In this document: positions 1-5,753 of the stretch, piece by piece
Layout: every line of letters starts with the position of its first letter
How positions within the stretch are numbered: the first letter of the stretch is position 1
NCBI GenBank assembly: GCA_031418455.1
Contig: JANOXJ010000278.1
Location: 1-5,753 of the forward strand
Direction: 5' to 3'
Origin: JANNVZ01 sp031418455
Lineage (GTDB): Bacteria; Bacteroidota; Bacteroidia; Flavobacteriales_D; Sanyastnellaceae
Length of the DNA stretch: 5,753 nt
Position numbers and translations under genes: made by a program
The notes under the pieces: generated by a model
The model's database searches: none
What the model was told of the DNA's origin: nothing
The model's input: the letters and a program-made list of their open reading frames with translations, nothing else

Positions 1-112
1 TTGTTATAGTGGATTTTATAGATTAATGTGTTGTGCTTAGTAATTGAAAATATTATTTCCTTTTACCAAAGTGACCAAACCAGCAAAACAAGCACTTGAA
101 AAACGCGTTGCA
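1..112. repeat. 112-bp terminal direct repeat, left copy
   Basis: This block is identical over its full length to 5642-5753, and both copies abut the window ends exactly. It contains AT-rich leader DNA (with TTATAG at 4-9 and again at 16-21) and the first 14 codons of a small coiled-coil ORF. Identical ends in the same orientation are what an assembler leaves on a circular molecule or on a unit from a tandem or dispersed repeat. No inverted terminal repeats or transposase are visible, so it does not look like the end of an insertion sequence. Confidence 0.97.
31..61 (+). promoter_or_regulatory. weak candidate promoter for the operon
   Basis: Bacteroidota sigma factors prefer a TTG-type -33 element and a TAnnTTTG -7 element. 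Here a TTG at 31-33 lies upstream of two overlapping partial -7 matches, TATTATTT at 51-58 and TATTTC at 54-59. Neither matches the consensus well. The position is sensible, because the site lies after the terminator of the preceding repeat unit and before the first ORF. The duplicated TTATAG at 4-9 and 16-21 could be an operator, but nothing else supports that. Confidence 0.2.
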
Positions 113-163
113 GATCTTGAACAAAAAATGAACGCCTTGCTGCTTCAATTAGAAAAGCAATAA
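71..163 (+). CDS. 30-residue coiled-coil leader ORF or relic
   Basis: A GTG-initiated frame encodes 30 residues beginning MTKPAKQALEKRV. Leucines and hydrophobic residues recur at heptad spacing (L9, V13, L16, M20, L23 to L25, L27) among many K, E and Q, as in a short leucine-zipper helix. The frame is open back to TTG at 44, just after a stop at 41-43, so a 39-residue form is possible; ATG at 128 is a shorter option. It ends 19 nt before the lipoprotein 1 start, so it could be a translated leader. It may equally be a remnant: short K/E-rich helices of this kind occur in IS3-type OrfA proteins, but I cannot show homology. The first 14 codons recur at the right end of the window. Confidence 0.4.
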   Translation: MTKPAKQALEKRVADLEQKMNALLLQLEKQ

Positions 164-182
164 GGCGAAAAAAATAGATACT

Positions 183-1010
183 ATGAATACGAGACTAATA
201 TCCTTTGTATTGGCACTAACCGTAATGCTCAGTTGCAACCGCTGCAAAGAGGAGTGCGATGACCCAACAAATCCGGAGTGTCCGAATTATGTGGCGCCTG
301 TGGATCCGTGCACTAACTCACAAGAGGTAAGCGCAAACTTTACTATTTCGCAAAGAGCCGCTAATGGTGGCCAAGACGTAAATACCTTCATCGAAACTGA
401 TTATTACGTTGTCCCAAGTGGTTTAGTGAGATTCTATGCGTTACAAGAAAATGCTGATTATAAATGGATAATTGGAGCAGATACAATTTACAGCAGGGAG
501 TATGATTTGGTTTTTGGTGAAGCGTTCGCAGGTCAAGTTATTCCAATCAAATTAATTATTAGTGCTGCTCCCGATTCCTTTTGTTTTCCATTGGATAATG
601 GTATTGACACTCTCATAAGGAATATTGAAGTAAGAGACCCGGCAGATTGTGAAATTTCCTATTTGGGAAATTATTATGGGTCTTGGAGCGAAGCCCCAAA
701 TGATTCTTTTTTTCTAAAATTATATCTCCTGCCAGATTCAACTTTTCCAGTAAATGATTGTGGTGAATTATGGGGCAAAGGGTTGAATGGTGACTATAAC
801 GATTCATGTCATTTGGTGATAGGAGGTGTTACAGATAACTACATTAGAATTGATTATGATTGGTGCCCATGGTTTACCATGAATGAACCTACTGGTACGT
901 TTCTTCTTGATGTTTCATCTAACACCATTCATGGCGAGTACAGTTTGATTTTAGATGATGACCCCTATATAGAAGTGGACAAAATTTTTGATGGACGTAA
1001 AATTGAATAA
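183..1010 (+). CDS. Cys-rich surface lipoprotein, PKD-like (copy 1)
   Basis: This 275-residue protein starts with a charged N-terminus and hydrophobic helix (residues 5-16) followed by the lipobox-like VMLSC, so C18 is the probable lipidated cysteine. The mature start, CNRCKEECDD, has cysteines at 18, 21, 25, 33 and 43. Its K-E-E run resembles the acidic lipoprotein export signal that directs Bacteroidota lipoproteins to the cell surface. Residues of about 48-152 form a beta-rich PKD-like region around W95-IIGAD. Residues of about 157-275 form a second beta-rich domain beginning near GNYYGSW (162-168) and ending in a KIFDGRK-like strand, reminiscent of small lipocalin-like barrels; this fold guess is weak. 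It is paralogous to the gene at 1683-2492. Only 3 nt separate its stop from the next ATG, so the pair is surely cotranscribed. No enzyme motif is visible. The likely role is a surface partner or anchor for the downstream secreted protein. Confidence 0.85.
   Translation: MNTRLISFVLALTVMLSCNRCKEECDDPTNPECPNYVAPVDPCTNSQEVSANFTISQRAANGGQDVNTFIETDYYVVPSGLVRFYALQENADYKWIIGADTIYSREYDLVFGEAFAGQVIPIKLIISAAPDSFCFPLDNGIDTLIRNIEVRDPADCEISYLGNYYGSWSEAPNDSFFLKLYLLPDSTFPVNDCGELWGKGLNGDYNDSCHLVIGGVTDNYIRIDYDWCPWFTMNEPTGTFLLDVSSNTIHGEYSLILDDDPYIEVDKIFDGRKIE
231..301 (+). repeat. 71-bp near-identical block shared by both lipoproteins (copy 1)
   Basis: Positions 231-301 align without gaps to 1731-1801 with five mismatches by eye (66/71). 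Three of the four affected codons are synonymous and one changes Pro28 to Ala. The block runs from the Ser-Cys of the lipobox through the VAPV motif. The signal-peptide codons upstream and the codons downstream are far less alike, so the identity stops abruptly on both sides. Confidence 0.85.
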
Positions 1011-1013
1011 AAA

Positions 1014-1670
1014 ATGAAACACAAAATAATACTCATATACTTGATCGCACTACCCGTAGCGATTTTAGGACAAATATGTGACCCGAATGGTATTACTACA
1101 AGTCCTTATATTCCAGACGTTTCAACAGGAAGTTCTTATGTGTTACCAGATCCTGCTTTTGAAAATAATTTTGAATGGTTTGGCAATGATGGACAATATC
1201 TATTCCAGTTTCCTCTTAACAATATGGATGGATACACCTCAGTACAAGCAATGGAAAGTCCGTACAATGGATTTGCCAATCTTACCTATCCATTCTTAAC
1301 TCTTGGTGTTACATTAGACGAACTAGACATGTATCCTGAACAGGGTTGGGAACTGCTATCGGTCAACCTTGGCTCTTATCCAAGTGGCCTTTTGTTGGCA
1401 GCTCATTTACCTAGTTTCAATTCCGCCAACGACCGAACACCATATTTAATACTTTACAATAAACAACGCGGAATAATTCGAATTTTTTGCAATTACTACA
1501 CGACAGAGTCTTATGACAAGGCTAGGGTAACTTTATTGCATCCAAAGGGAGATCAATTCAATCCAATTGACGTTTCCGGTCTATTGAGATATACCCCAAT
1601 GGCGCGGGTTTGCAACCCGTGCCTTCACTTGCCTGGGCTTTCAGCCCAGTTTTCTATTCATCTCCTCTAA
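1014..1670 (+). pseudogene. truncated T9SS-type secreted protein, C-terminus lost
   Basis: The frame encodes 218 residues with a signal peptide (hydrophobic residues 5-18, probable cleavage before Q20-I21-C22). Residues of about 20-192 align with the N-terminus of the 1021-residue protein at 2505. Shared landmarks include C-[DE]-PNGI, PLNNM.GY, YPE.GWELL, NLG.[YF]P, LYNK.R and D.SGL.R. The match ends near R192. The last 26 or so residues (ARVCNPC and onward) are read through a REP-like double hairpin and look non-native. About 850 residues, including the C-terminal T9SS sorting domain, are missing, so a translated product would reach the periplasm but could not use the T9SS. It starts 3 nt after lipoprotein 1 and stops 12 nt before lipoprotein 2. 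The frame remains open with no internal stop, so the truncation may be recent, or the short product may still serve a purpose. Confidence 0.8.
1601..1649. repeat. REP-like double-hairpin element
   Basis: Two palindromes lie side by side in an otherwise AT-rich region. The first has 10-nt arms at 1601-1610 (GGCGCGGGTT) and 1614-1623 (AACCCGTGCC) with a 3-nt loop and one non-Watson-Crick pair. The second has perfect 7-nt arms at 1633-1639 (CTGGGCT) and 1643-1649 (AGCCCAG) with a 3-nt loop. Paired GC-rich hairpins like this are typical of REP/REPIN elements moved by RAYT (REP-associated tyrosine) transposases. No such gene is in the window, so the assignment rests on structure. The element coincides with the end of homology in the truncated gene. 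A four-T run follows the second hairpin (1650-1653), so it might also attenuate transcription into lipoprotein 2. Confidence 0.7.
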
Positions 1671-1682
1671 TACATATCTCCA

Positions 1683-2492
1683 ATGAATAAGCAATTTCCT
1701 TTATTCCTATTTGCTATTGTTGTTGTATTGAGTTGCAACCGCTGTAAGGAGGAGTGCGATGACGCTACAAATCCTGAGTGTCCGAATTATGTGGCGCCTG
1801 TTGTAATCAATCCTTGTGAAGATGCCGAAGAGACCAGTGCAGATTTTGAAATGTATCAGCACTTATCGCCCGGGCTCACTATAGACACTTTGATTGAGTT
1901 CTATAACTATTGCCTTACCAACCGGGACATTACCTTGCGGGCCAGTCAAGACAATGCTAACTATCATTGGATTATTGGTGCGGATGACTACTACACACAG
2001 GAAGTAACATTTGAAGTCGGTTCACAATTTGAAGATGTTGAAATTCCACTTACACTGATTGTCACGCGTGCTCCAGATTCACTTTGTAATAACAATGATA
2101 ATGGCGTTGATACTGTCACCAAAACTATTGTGGCCCGCTACTACTGCAATTCTTCCATTTATGGAAAATACTATGGCACATGGGAAAATGAAGAAGTTGA
2201 TTCGTTTGTTGTGGAATTTACATATGAGGCAGATGGTTCAAGCTTTTGTGGAATATTCAACTTGGTAGGAGTGCAGCCATTGGAGCCTGATACCTGTATA
2301 AACGGCAATACCAGACGCGTGGATAATTATTTGGAATTCGATGGCTTTGCTGGCGATTGTTACATGCCTATCGGCACTGCTCAACTGGATAGTGCGCTAC
2401 AAAACATCACCATCGACTACTCCATATTGGTTAACATCACTCAGAATGAACCACGCATTCAACACGTCTTTAAGGGCCATAAAATCAATTAA
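1683..2492 (+). CDS. Cys-rich surface lipoprotein, PKD-like (copy 2)
   Basis: This 269-residue protein is a paralogue of the lipoprotein at 183. It has a hydrophobic signal (residues 5-16), a VVLSC lipobox with C18 as the probable lipidation site, and the same CNRCKEECDD start with cysteines at 18, 21, 25, 33 and 45. The PKD-like region again centres on an N-A-N-Y-H-W-IIGAD strand and continues into IPLTLIV and APDSLC. The C-terminal beta-rich domain opens with GKYYGTW and ends with VFKGHK. Beyond the N-terminal block the two proteins are clearly homologous but strongly diverged, and the C-terminal domain differs most, as expected if each lipoprotein is matched to its own partner. The ATG follows the upstream stop by 12 nt without an obvious promoter, so expression probably depends on read-through past the REP-like hairpins. 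The next gene starts 12 nt after its stop. No enzymatic residues are recognisable. Confidence 0.87.
   Translation: MNKQFPLFLFAIVVVLSCNRCKEECDDATNPECPNYVAPVVINPCEDAEETSADFEMYQHLSPGLTIDTLIEFYNYCLTNRDITLRASQDNANYHWIIGADDYYTQEVTFEVGSQFEDVEIPLTLIVTRAPDSLCNNNDNGVDTVTKTIVARYYCNSSIYGKYYGTWENEEVDSFVVEFTYEADGSSFCGIFNLVGVQPLEPDTCINGNTRRVDNYLEFDGFAGDCYMPIGTAQLDSALQNITIDYSILVNITQNEPRIQHVFKGHKIN
1731..1801 (+). repeat. 71-bp near-identical block shared by both lipoproteins (copy 2)
   Basis: This is the partner of 231-301, exactly 1500 bp downstream. It covers the lipobox Ser-Cys codons and the Cys-rich CNRCKEEC to VAPV segment. The strong DNA identity against diverged flanks suggests gene conversion or very strict constraint on this short segment. 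Confidence 0.85.
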
Positions 2493-2504
2493 ACCTTTGC
2501 AAAA

Positions 2505-5500
2505 ATGAAAAAATTATTTACCCTACTTCTTTCGATATTTCCTTTCACGCTTATAAGTCAAACATGCGAACCGAACGGGATTAGTACAAACCCGACAAAC
2601 CCGACAAATCCAACAGCACCATCTACAGCATACATCAACAATTTCAATTGGTTTCAGCAAGCTGTAAACGGTGTGCTGTTTGATATGCCGCTCAACAATA
2701 TGAGTGGCTACTATCCAATATCTGCGATGCTAAATCCGTATAATCCAAGCAATTTGTTGTGCAACTATTTAGAAGAGGCCGACCTTGACAACTTAGATGT
2801 TTATCCTGAAGACGGTTGGGAATTGCTGTTCTTCAACTTAGGAACATTTCCTAATGGTTCGAGTTATGCAAGTGCGAATAACAATGTTCCATATATCATG
2901 TTGTACAATAAGTACAGAAGTACATTAAGAATTTTTGGGAACGCAAAGTTTCTTCAAACCAATTATGAGGAAGTCCGAATCACTCTGAAATTCGATGAAG
3001 AATTTGACTACTCTGGTTTGTTCAGGATCAATAGTGGAACAGATCGCACATTGGATCAGGCGACTACCACCGCATTTGCATCCTCAATAACTAGACTTCC
3101 AAATGCAGATAACGCATGGTTTCATGTGGATTTTCAAGTAGCATATGATCCGTGCACGTGTCTTTATGACAGCAGATTGCTATTAGAGATTACGCCCATC
3201 ACGTCCACCCAAATAGAAATCACCAACAGCGATTTTCCTGATATCAACATTGATTTGCAAAACAACAATGGATTGGATCAAGCTTCTGCCATCATACCAG
3301 TGGCGCCAAGAATGATCACATTTCATACTATGGCAGAGAATATCGAATATGCCCGAGTAGTATCAGAAAAATATTTAGCGCGTATGGCAACAGACGGATT
3401 TAATACAGATGTGCTTGCTTCTACCTATTCAACCCTTGCATTATTGGAAGTGCTTGCCCATGCACAGACTAATACCATTGGAGGTAGTGACATAGCGGCA
3501 GCAGCACAGCATGCTGCTGATATGCGAATTCAATGGGGCTTATTAACCTCTGGACAGGTAAGCAGTTACTTGAATGATTTTACAAGTAGAGTAGAATCAT
3601 CATGGGGTGTATTGCCTTCGGCAAGTTGGAGCTACTACCCGGGCACTTATAGTTACACTCTCAATTTGGAACAAGTAGTTGCATTTTGCCAACTTCACAT
3701 GCCCGCTGCGCAAAGTTTTGCTTCTTATGCGCTAACAACTTCTGAGAATGAAAATAAATTTAGTATCACACCATCATCGGCTTATGGTTCTTCTACTGTT
3801 GAGTTACAAACAGCACCGCCCGGGAATACTGAAACAGTCAATCTTCTCAACCCCGGCACTTATCCGATTCAAGAAACAGATGCAAACTTTCTTGGTGTAA
3901 ATGCTCAGAACTATCCTGTTTATAATGAGGTGTTGGGGTTGTTTGCGGTGCTTGAGCAGCCGAAGTTAGATATTTATCATGAAGTAGAAATTAACGAAGA
4001 TGATGTATATACGAACCCATATGGTAACATAGGTTCAGAATGTGGATCTGGTACCATTGCTGGTCCTTATACAGTAGAAAGGTATACTTATTCAGAAACT
4101 ATAGATCGCTACAAATTTAAATTGACTGAGCCTTTGAAGATTCTATTCAACCCAACTTTGTCCTCAGAAATTGAATCAATCGAATTATCTGTCGCACTAC
4201 ATCTAACGGGTTTTTATGTTGACCATGAAGTACCTTCTTATCAACAAATATACGATTTAAACGGTGCCTCTATTCAATTAAATCCGGTGTGTTTTGGGGA
4301 TTCAGCTGATATTGGCGTTTTCTTTTGGGTAAATCCGGAATTAAATGAATTTCACAATAGTATACAAGCAGATAATTTAAAAGCCAGTGAAGATTATCGA
4401 TATACTTATTACATTTCTGGAGGTATGGTAAACTCATTCTCATATACGAGTGGAAATTTTCCAATAGATGTTTTTAATGAAGCAGTGTTTACATTAGAAA
4501 GTAAATCAACTCAAAAGTGGAAAGATTTTCCAAGAGAGCGTGCAGCGATTGATATGCCGGATGATGATCCTAATACAGCTGATTGTTGGTGGCAGGCCCC
4601 TAATTGGGAGGACTATGAACCTGGTTATTTTTGTGGTGTGTACCCCAATGCGATGCTTGATGGGAAAATTGATGATTTGCATACAGATTTAATGAGAGAA
4701 ATTAGCTTTTACCCTCCAGGCTCTATCAATGTGCCCAACAATTATGGTTATCTGGCATTAAATATTAAATTGAAGATAGACGAACGTTTTGTCATACAAG
4801 CAGTTAAAATTCCAATTGAAGGCATCCAAAACAATATCGAATCGGATATACCTGTATCTTGGAGTTATACCCAAAATCCAAACTCAATCGGAAGCAATTC
4901 ACTCACGCCTTCCGCTTATTACAATGTTCAAAATTGGACTGCAAATGATATTAATACAACAGGGGGTGAATATCTAAATCCGCCATCTTCGAATCCTATA
5001 ATTATGCCTAGTCATTTGCACTCCATTGATATTTTGGGCAACCAAACTAAAGATGCAAATGTGAGCGAAGTAATTTTTAAAGCCGAAGATCATATTTCTG
5101 TATATGGTGATGTTACATTACCTGAGGGTTTTACTTTGCGAATAGAAGATTTGGTTAACGAAACTTCCATACCTACTCCATCGGTATCTGAAACAGAGTT
5201 AAGTGCTTTCTGCCAAGGTATTGGTGGTAATAGCTATAGCGCCAATCAAAGGTCGAATCAAGGCAATAGCAGTTTTACTGCGACACCGCGGCCTTTGGAA
5301 AAGGAAAATAATTATTCACTTGGTGTCTTCCCCAACCCAACAACAGAAACTCTGAACTTAAGCCTTCTCAACTTCAGCGGTCAAGTGCAATTTGAAATTT
5401 ACAATGCCATTGGCAACAAGCTTCAAAGTTTTAGCAAATCATTAGACAATGGAATAAGAATGAACTATGTAACCTACTCCGCAGCAGACTTGCCTAACGG

Positions 5501-5570
5501 CACTTACACCATAATAGCCCGCATGGCCGATGGTACAAGTGCGACAGAGCAGTTTGTTGTGCTCAAGTAA
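2505..5570 (+). CDS. large T9SS-secreted surface protein, adhesin-like
   Basis: This 1021-residue protein has a signal peptide (hydrophobic residues 4-17, probable cleavage before Q19) and a short Asn-Pro-Thr linker (28-37). A beta-rich N-terminal region (about 40-260, with a C217-x-C219 pair) is shared in its first part with the truncated gene at 1014. A predicted helical, Ala-rich stretch follows (about 270-363). Residues of about 370-855 match no family I recognise. Residues of about 856-884 (F858-K-A-E and G-D-V-T-LPEGF-T) resemble the beta-stack seen ahead of sorting domains in other Bacteroidota surface proteins. The end (about 937-1021, VFPNP at 941-945) is a T9SS type A sorting domain, so the protein should cross the outer membrane by T9SS and be attached or released. 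No protease, glycosidase or other active-site motif is visible; 'adhesin' is a guess from size and build. It starts 12 nt after lipoprotein 2, is followed by a terminator, and changes base composition sharply near 3970. Confidence 0.9.
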   Translation: MKKLFTLLLSIFPFTLISQTCEPNGISTNPTNPTNPTAPSTAYINNFNWFQQAVNGVLFDMPLNNMSGYYPISAMLNPYNPSNLLCNYLEEADLDNLDVYPEDGWELLFFNLGTFPNGSSYASANNNVPYIMLYNKYRSTLRIFGNAKFLQTNYEEVRITLKFDEEFDYSGLFRINSGTDRTLDQATTTAFASSITRLPNADNAWFHVDFQVAYDPCTCLYDSRLLLEITPITSTQIEITNSDFPDINIDLQNNNGLDQASAIIPVAPRMITFHTMAENIEYARVVSEKYLARMATDGFNTDVLASTYSTLALLEVLAHAQTNTIGGSDIAAAAQHAADMRIQWGLLTSGQVSSYLNDFTSRVESSWGVLPSASWSYYPGTYSYTLNLEQVVAFCQLHMPAAQSFASYALTTSENENKFSITPSSAYGSSTVELQTAPPGNTETVNLLNPGTYPIQETDANFLGVNAQNYPVYNEVLGLFAVLEQPKLDIYHEVEINEDDVYTNPYGNIGSECGSGTIAGPYTVERYTYSETIDRYKFKLTEPLKILFNPTLSSEIESIELSVALHLTGFYVDHEVPSYQQIYDLNGASIQLNPVCFGDSADIGVFFWVNPELNEFHNSIQADNLKASEDYRYTYYISGGMVNSFSYTSGNFPIDVFNEAVFTLESKSTQKWKDFPRERAAIDMPDDDPNTADCWWQAPNWEDYEPGYFCGVYPNAMLDGKIDDLHTDLMREISFYPPGSINVPNNYGYLALNIKLKIDERFVIQAVKIPIEGIQNNIESDIPVSWSYTQNPNSIGSNSLTPSAYYNVQNWTANDINTTGGEYLNPPSSNPIIMPSHLHSIDILGNQTKDANVSEVIFKAEDHISVYGDVTLPEGFTLRIEDLVNETSIPTPSVSETELSAFCQGIGGNSYSANQRSNQGNSSFTATPRPLEKENNYSLGVFPNPTTETLNLSLLNFSGQVQFEIYNAIGNKLQSFSKSLDNGIRMNYVTYSAADLPNGTYTIIARMADGTSATEQFVVLK
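2586..2612 (+). repeat. 9-bp tandem microrepeat encoding Thr-Asn-Pro x3
   Basis: Three consecutive 9-nt units (ACAAACCCG twice, then ACAAATCCA) encode T-N-P three times at residues 28-36, just after the signal peptide. Each unit is a multiple of three, so slippage would change the linker length without a frameshift. The truncated paralogue has no equivalent run. Confidence 0.85.
5313..5567 (+). other. T9SS type A C-terminal sorting domain (coding part)
   Basis: Codons 937-1021 of the large protein carry the hallmarks of the Por secretion tail (TIGR04183 type): an opening Y-S-L-G-VFPNP-T motif, a middle strand F-E-I-Y-N-A-I-G-N-K, a LPNGTYTI motif, and a C-terminal FVVLK with the expected terminal Lys. 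This domain targets proteins to the T9SS translocon and is normally removed by the sortase-like PorU. The DNA here is GC-richer than the preceding block (29/60 in 5461-5520 by hand count). Confidence 0.93.
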
Positions 5571-5592
5571 AAAGATTTTTTTTTGCAACATC

Positions 5593-5635
5593 AAAACCTT
5601 CTGTGTTTCCACAAAAAAGCATGGAAGGTTTTTTT
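5593..5635 (+). terminator. probable rho-independent terminator
   Basis: A 9-nt arm AAAACCTTC (5593-5601) pairs perfectly with GAAGGTTTT (5624-5632), and seven T residues occupy 5629-5635. The 22-nt loop is long but contains a small inner TGTG/CACA pairing (5602-5605 with 5610-5613). It lies 22 nt after the stop of the large secreted protein and just before the second terminal repeat, so it closes the operon. A nine-T run at 5576-5584 precedes it without a hairpin of its own. Confidence 0.75.
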
Positions 5636-5641
5636 GTATAA

Positions 5642-5753
5642 TTGTTATAGTGGATTTTATAGATTAATGTGTTGTGCTTAGTAATTGAAAATATTATTTC
5701 CTTTTACCAAAGTGACCAAACCAGCAAAACAAGCACTTGAAAAACGCGTTGCA
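5642..5753. repeat. 112-bp terminal direct repeat, right copy
   Basis: This block is identical to 1-112 and ends at the window edge in the middle of the small coiled-coil ORF. Together with the left copy it defines a 5641-bp repeat period. Read as a junction, the terminator of one unit leads directly into the candidate promoter and small ORF of the next. Confidence 0.97.
5712..5753 (+). CDS. 5' part of a second copy of the coiled-coil ORF (cut by edge)
   Basis: This is the same GTG frame as at 71, 14 codons long (MTKPAKQALEKRVA), cut by the end of the window. If the sequence is circular it is the same gene as at 71-163. If it is a tandem array, it opens another unit that may carry further lipoprotein and secreted-protein copies. 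Confidence 0.35.
   Translation, partial: MTKPAKQALEKRVA

Noticed and set aside
1..112. Insertion-sequence ends or target-site duplication
   Set aside because: The repeats are direct and long, with no inverted termini and no transposase frame between them.
613..807. 64-codon reverse-strand frame inside lipoprotein 1
   Set aside because: It lies wholly within a well-supported + strand gene, has no recognisable domain, and its composition is that of an antisense shadow.
1078..2268. Alternative + strand frames at 1078-1299 and 2059-2268
   Set aside because: They overlap genes with clear signal peptides and paralogy, and their translations are low-complexity frame-shadow products.
4270..4464. 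64-codon reverse-strand frame inside the large secreted protein gene
   Set aside because: It is antisense to a continuous 1021-codon frame in AT-rich DNA, with no start context and no family resemblance.
2505..5570. Polymorphic toxin with the lipoprotein as immunity partner
   Set aside because: The C-terminus is a T9SS sorting domain rather than a variable toxin tip, no toxin motif is seen, and the lipoprotein precedes rather than follows the large gene.
1..5641. Small circular plasmid
   Set aside because: The ends overlap, but there is no replication, mobilisation or partition gene and no iteron-like array. Circularity remains possible, but calling it a plasmid is not supported.

Overview
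The window looks like AT-rich DNA from a member of the Bacteroidota, probably an uncultured Flavobacteriales-like lineage. Three things support this: a large secreted protein ends in a type IX secretion system (T9SS) type A sorting domain, there are two lipoproteins with Bacteroidota-style lipoboxes, and the start codons lie in A-rich contexts without Shine-Dalgarno sequences. There are no RNA genes, no CRISPR array, no transposase, and no replication or partition gene.

Layout, all on the + strand: a 112-bp repeat (1-112) carrying a weak candidate promoter and the start of a tiny coiled-coil ORF (71-163); lipoprotein 1 (183-1010); a 3'-truncated T9SS-type secreted protein (1014-1670) whose last codons run through a REP-like double hairpin (1601-1649); lipoprotein 2 (1683-2492); a full-length 1021-residue secreted protein (2505-5570); a probable intrinsic terminator (5593-5635); and then an exact second copy of the 112-bp repeat (5642-5753). 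Gene spacing is 3-19 nt, so everything from 71 to 5570 looks like one transcription unit.

The core is a two-gene module, a short Cys-rich lipoprotein followed by a large T9SS-type secreted protein, present twice in tandem. The first secreted partner stops matching its paralogue at about residue 192, exactly where the REP-like element begins, so module 1 appears broken and module 2 intact. The two lipoproteins have diverged except for a 71-bp block encoding the segment just after the lipidated cysteine, which is 66/71 identical. No catalytic domain is recognisable. The best functional guess is a surface lipoprotein working with, or anchoring, a cell-surface or released T9SS protein such as an adhesin. 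That pairing is inferred from gene order only.

Because the same 112 bp sits exactly at both ends, the sequence is either a circle of 5641 bp or, more likely given the absence of replication genes, a contig from a tandemly repeated or repeat-flanked chromosomal locus whose unit is about 5.6 kb.
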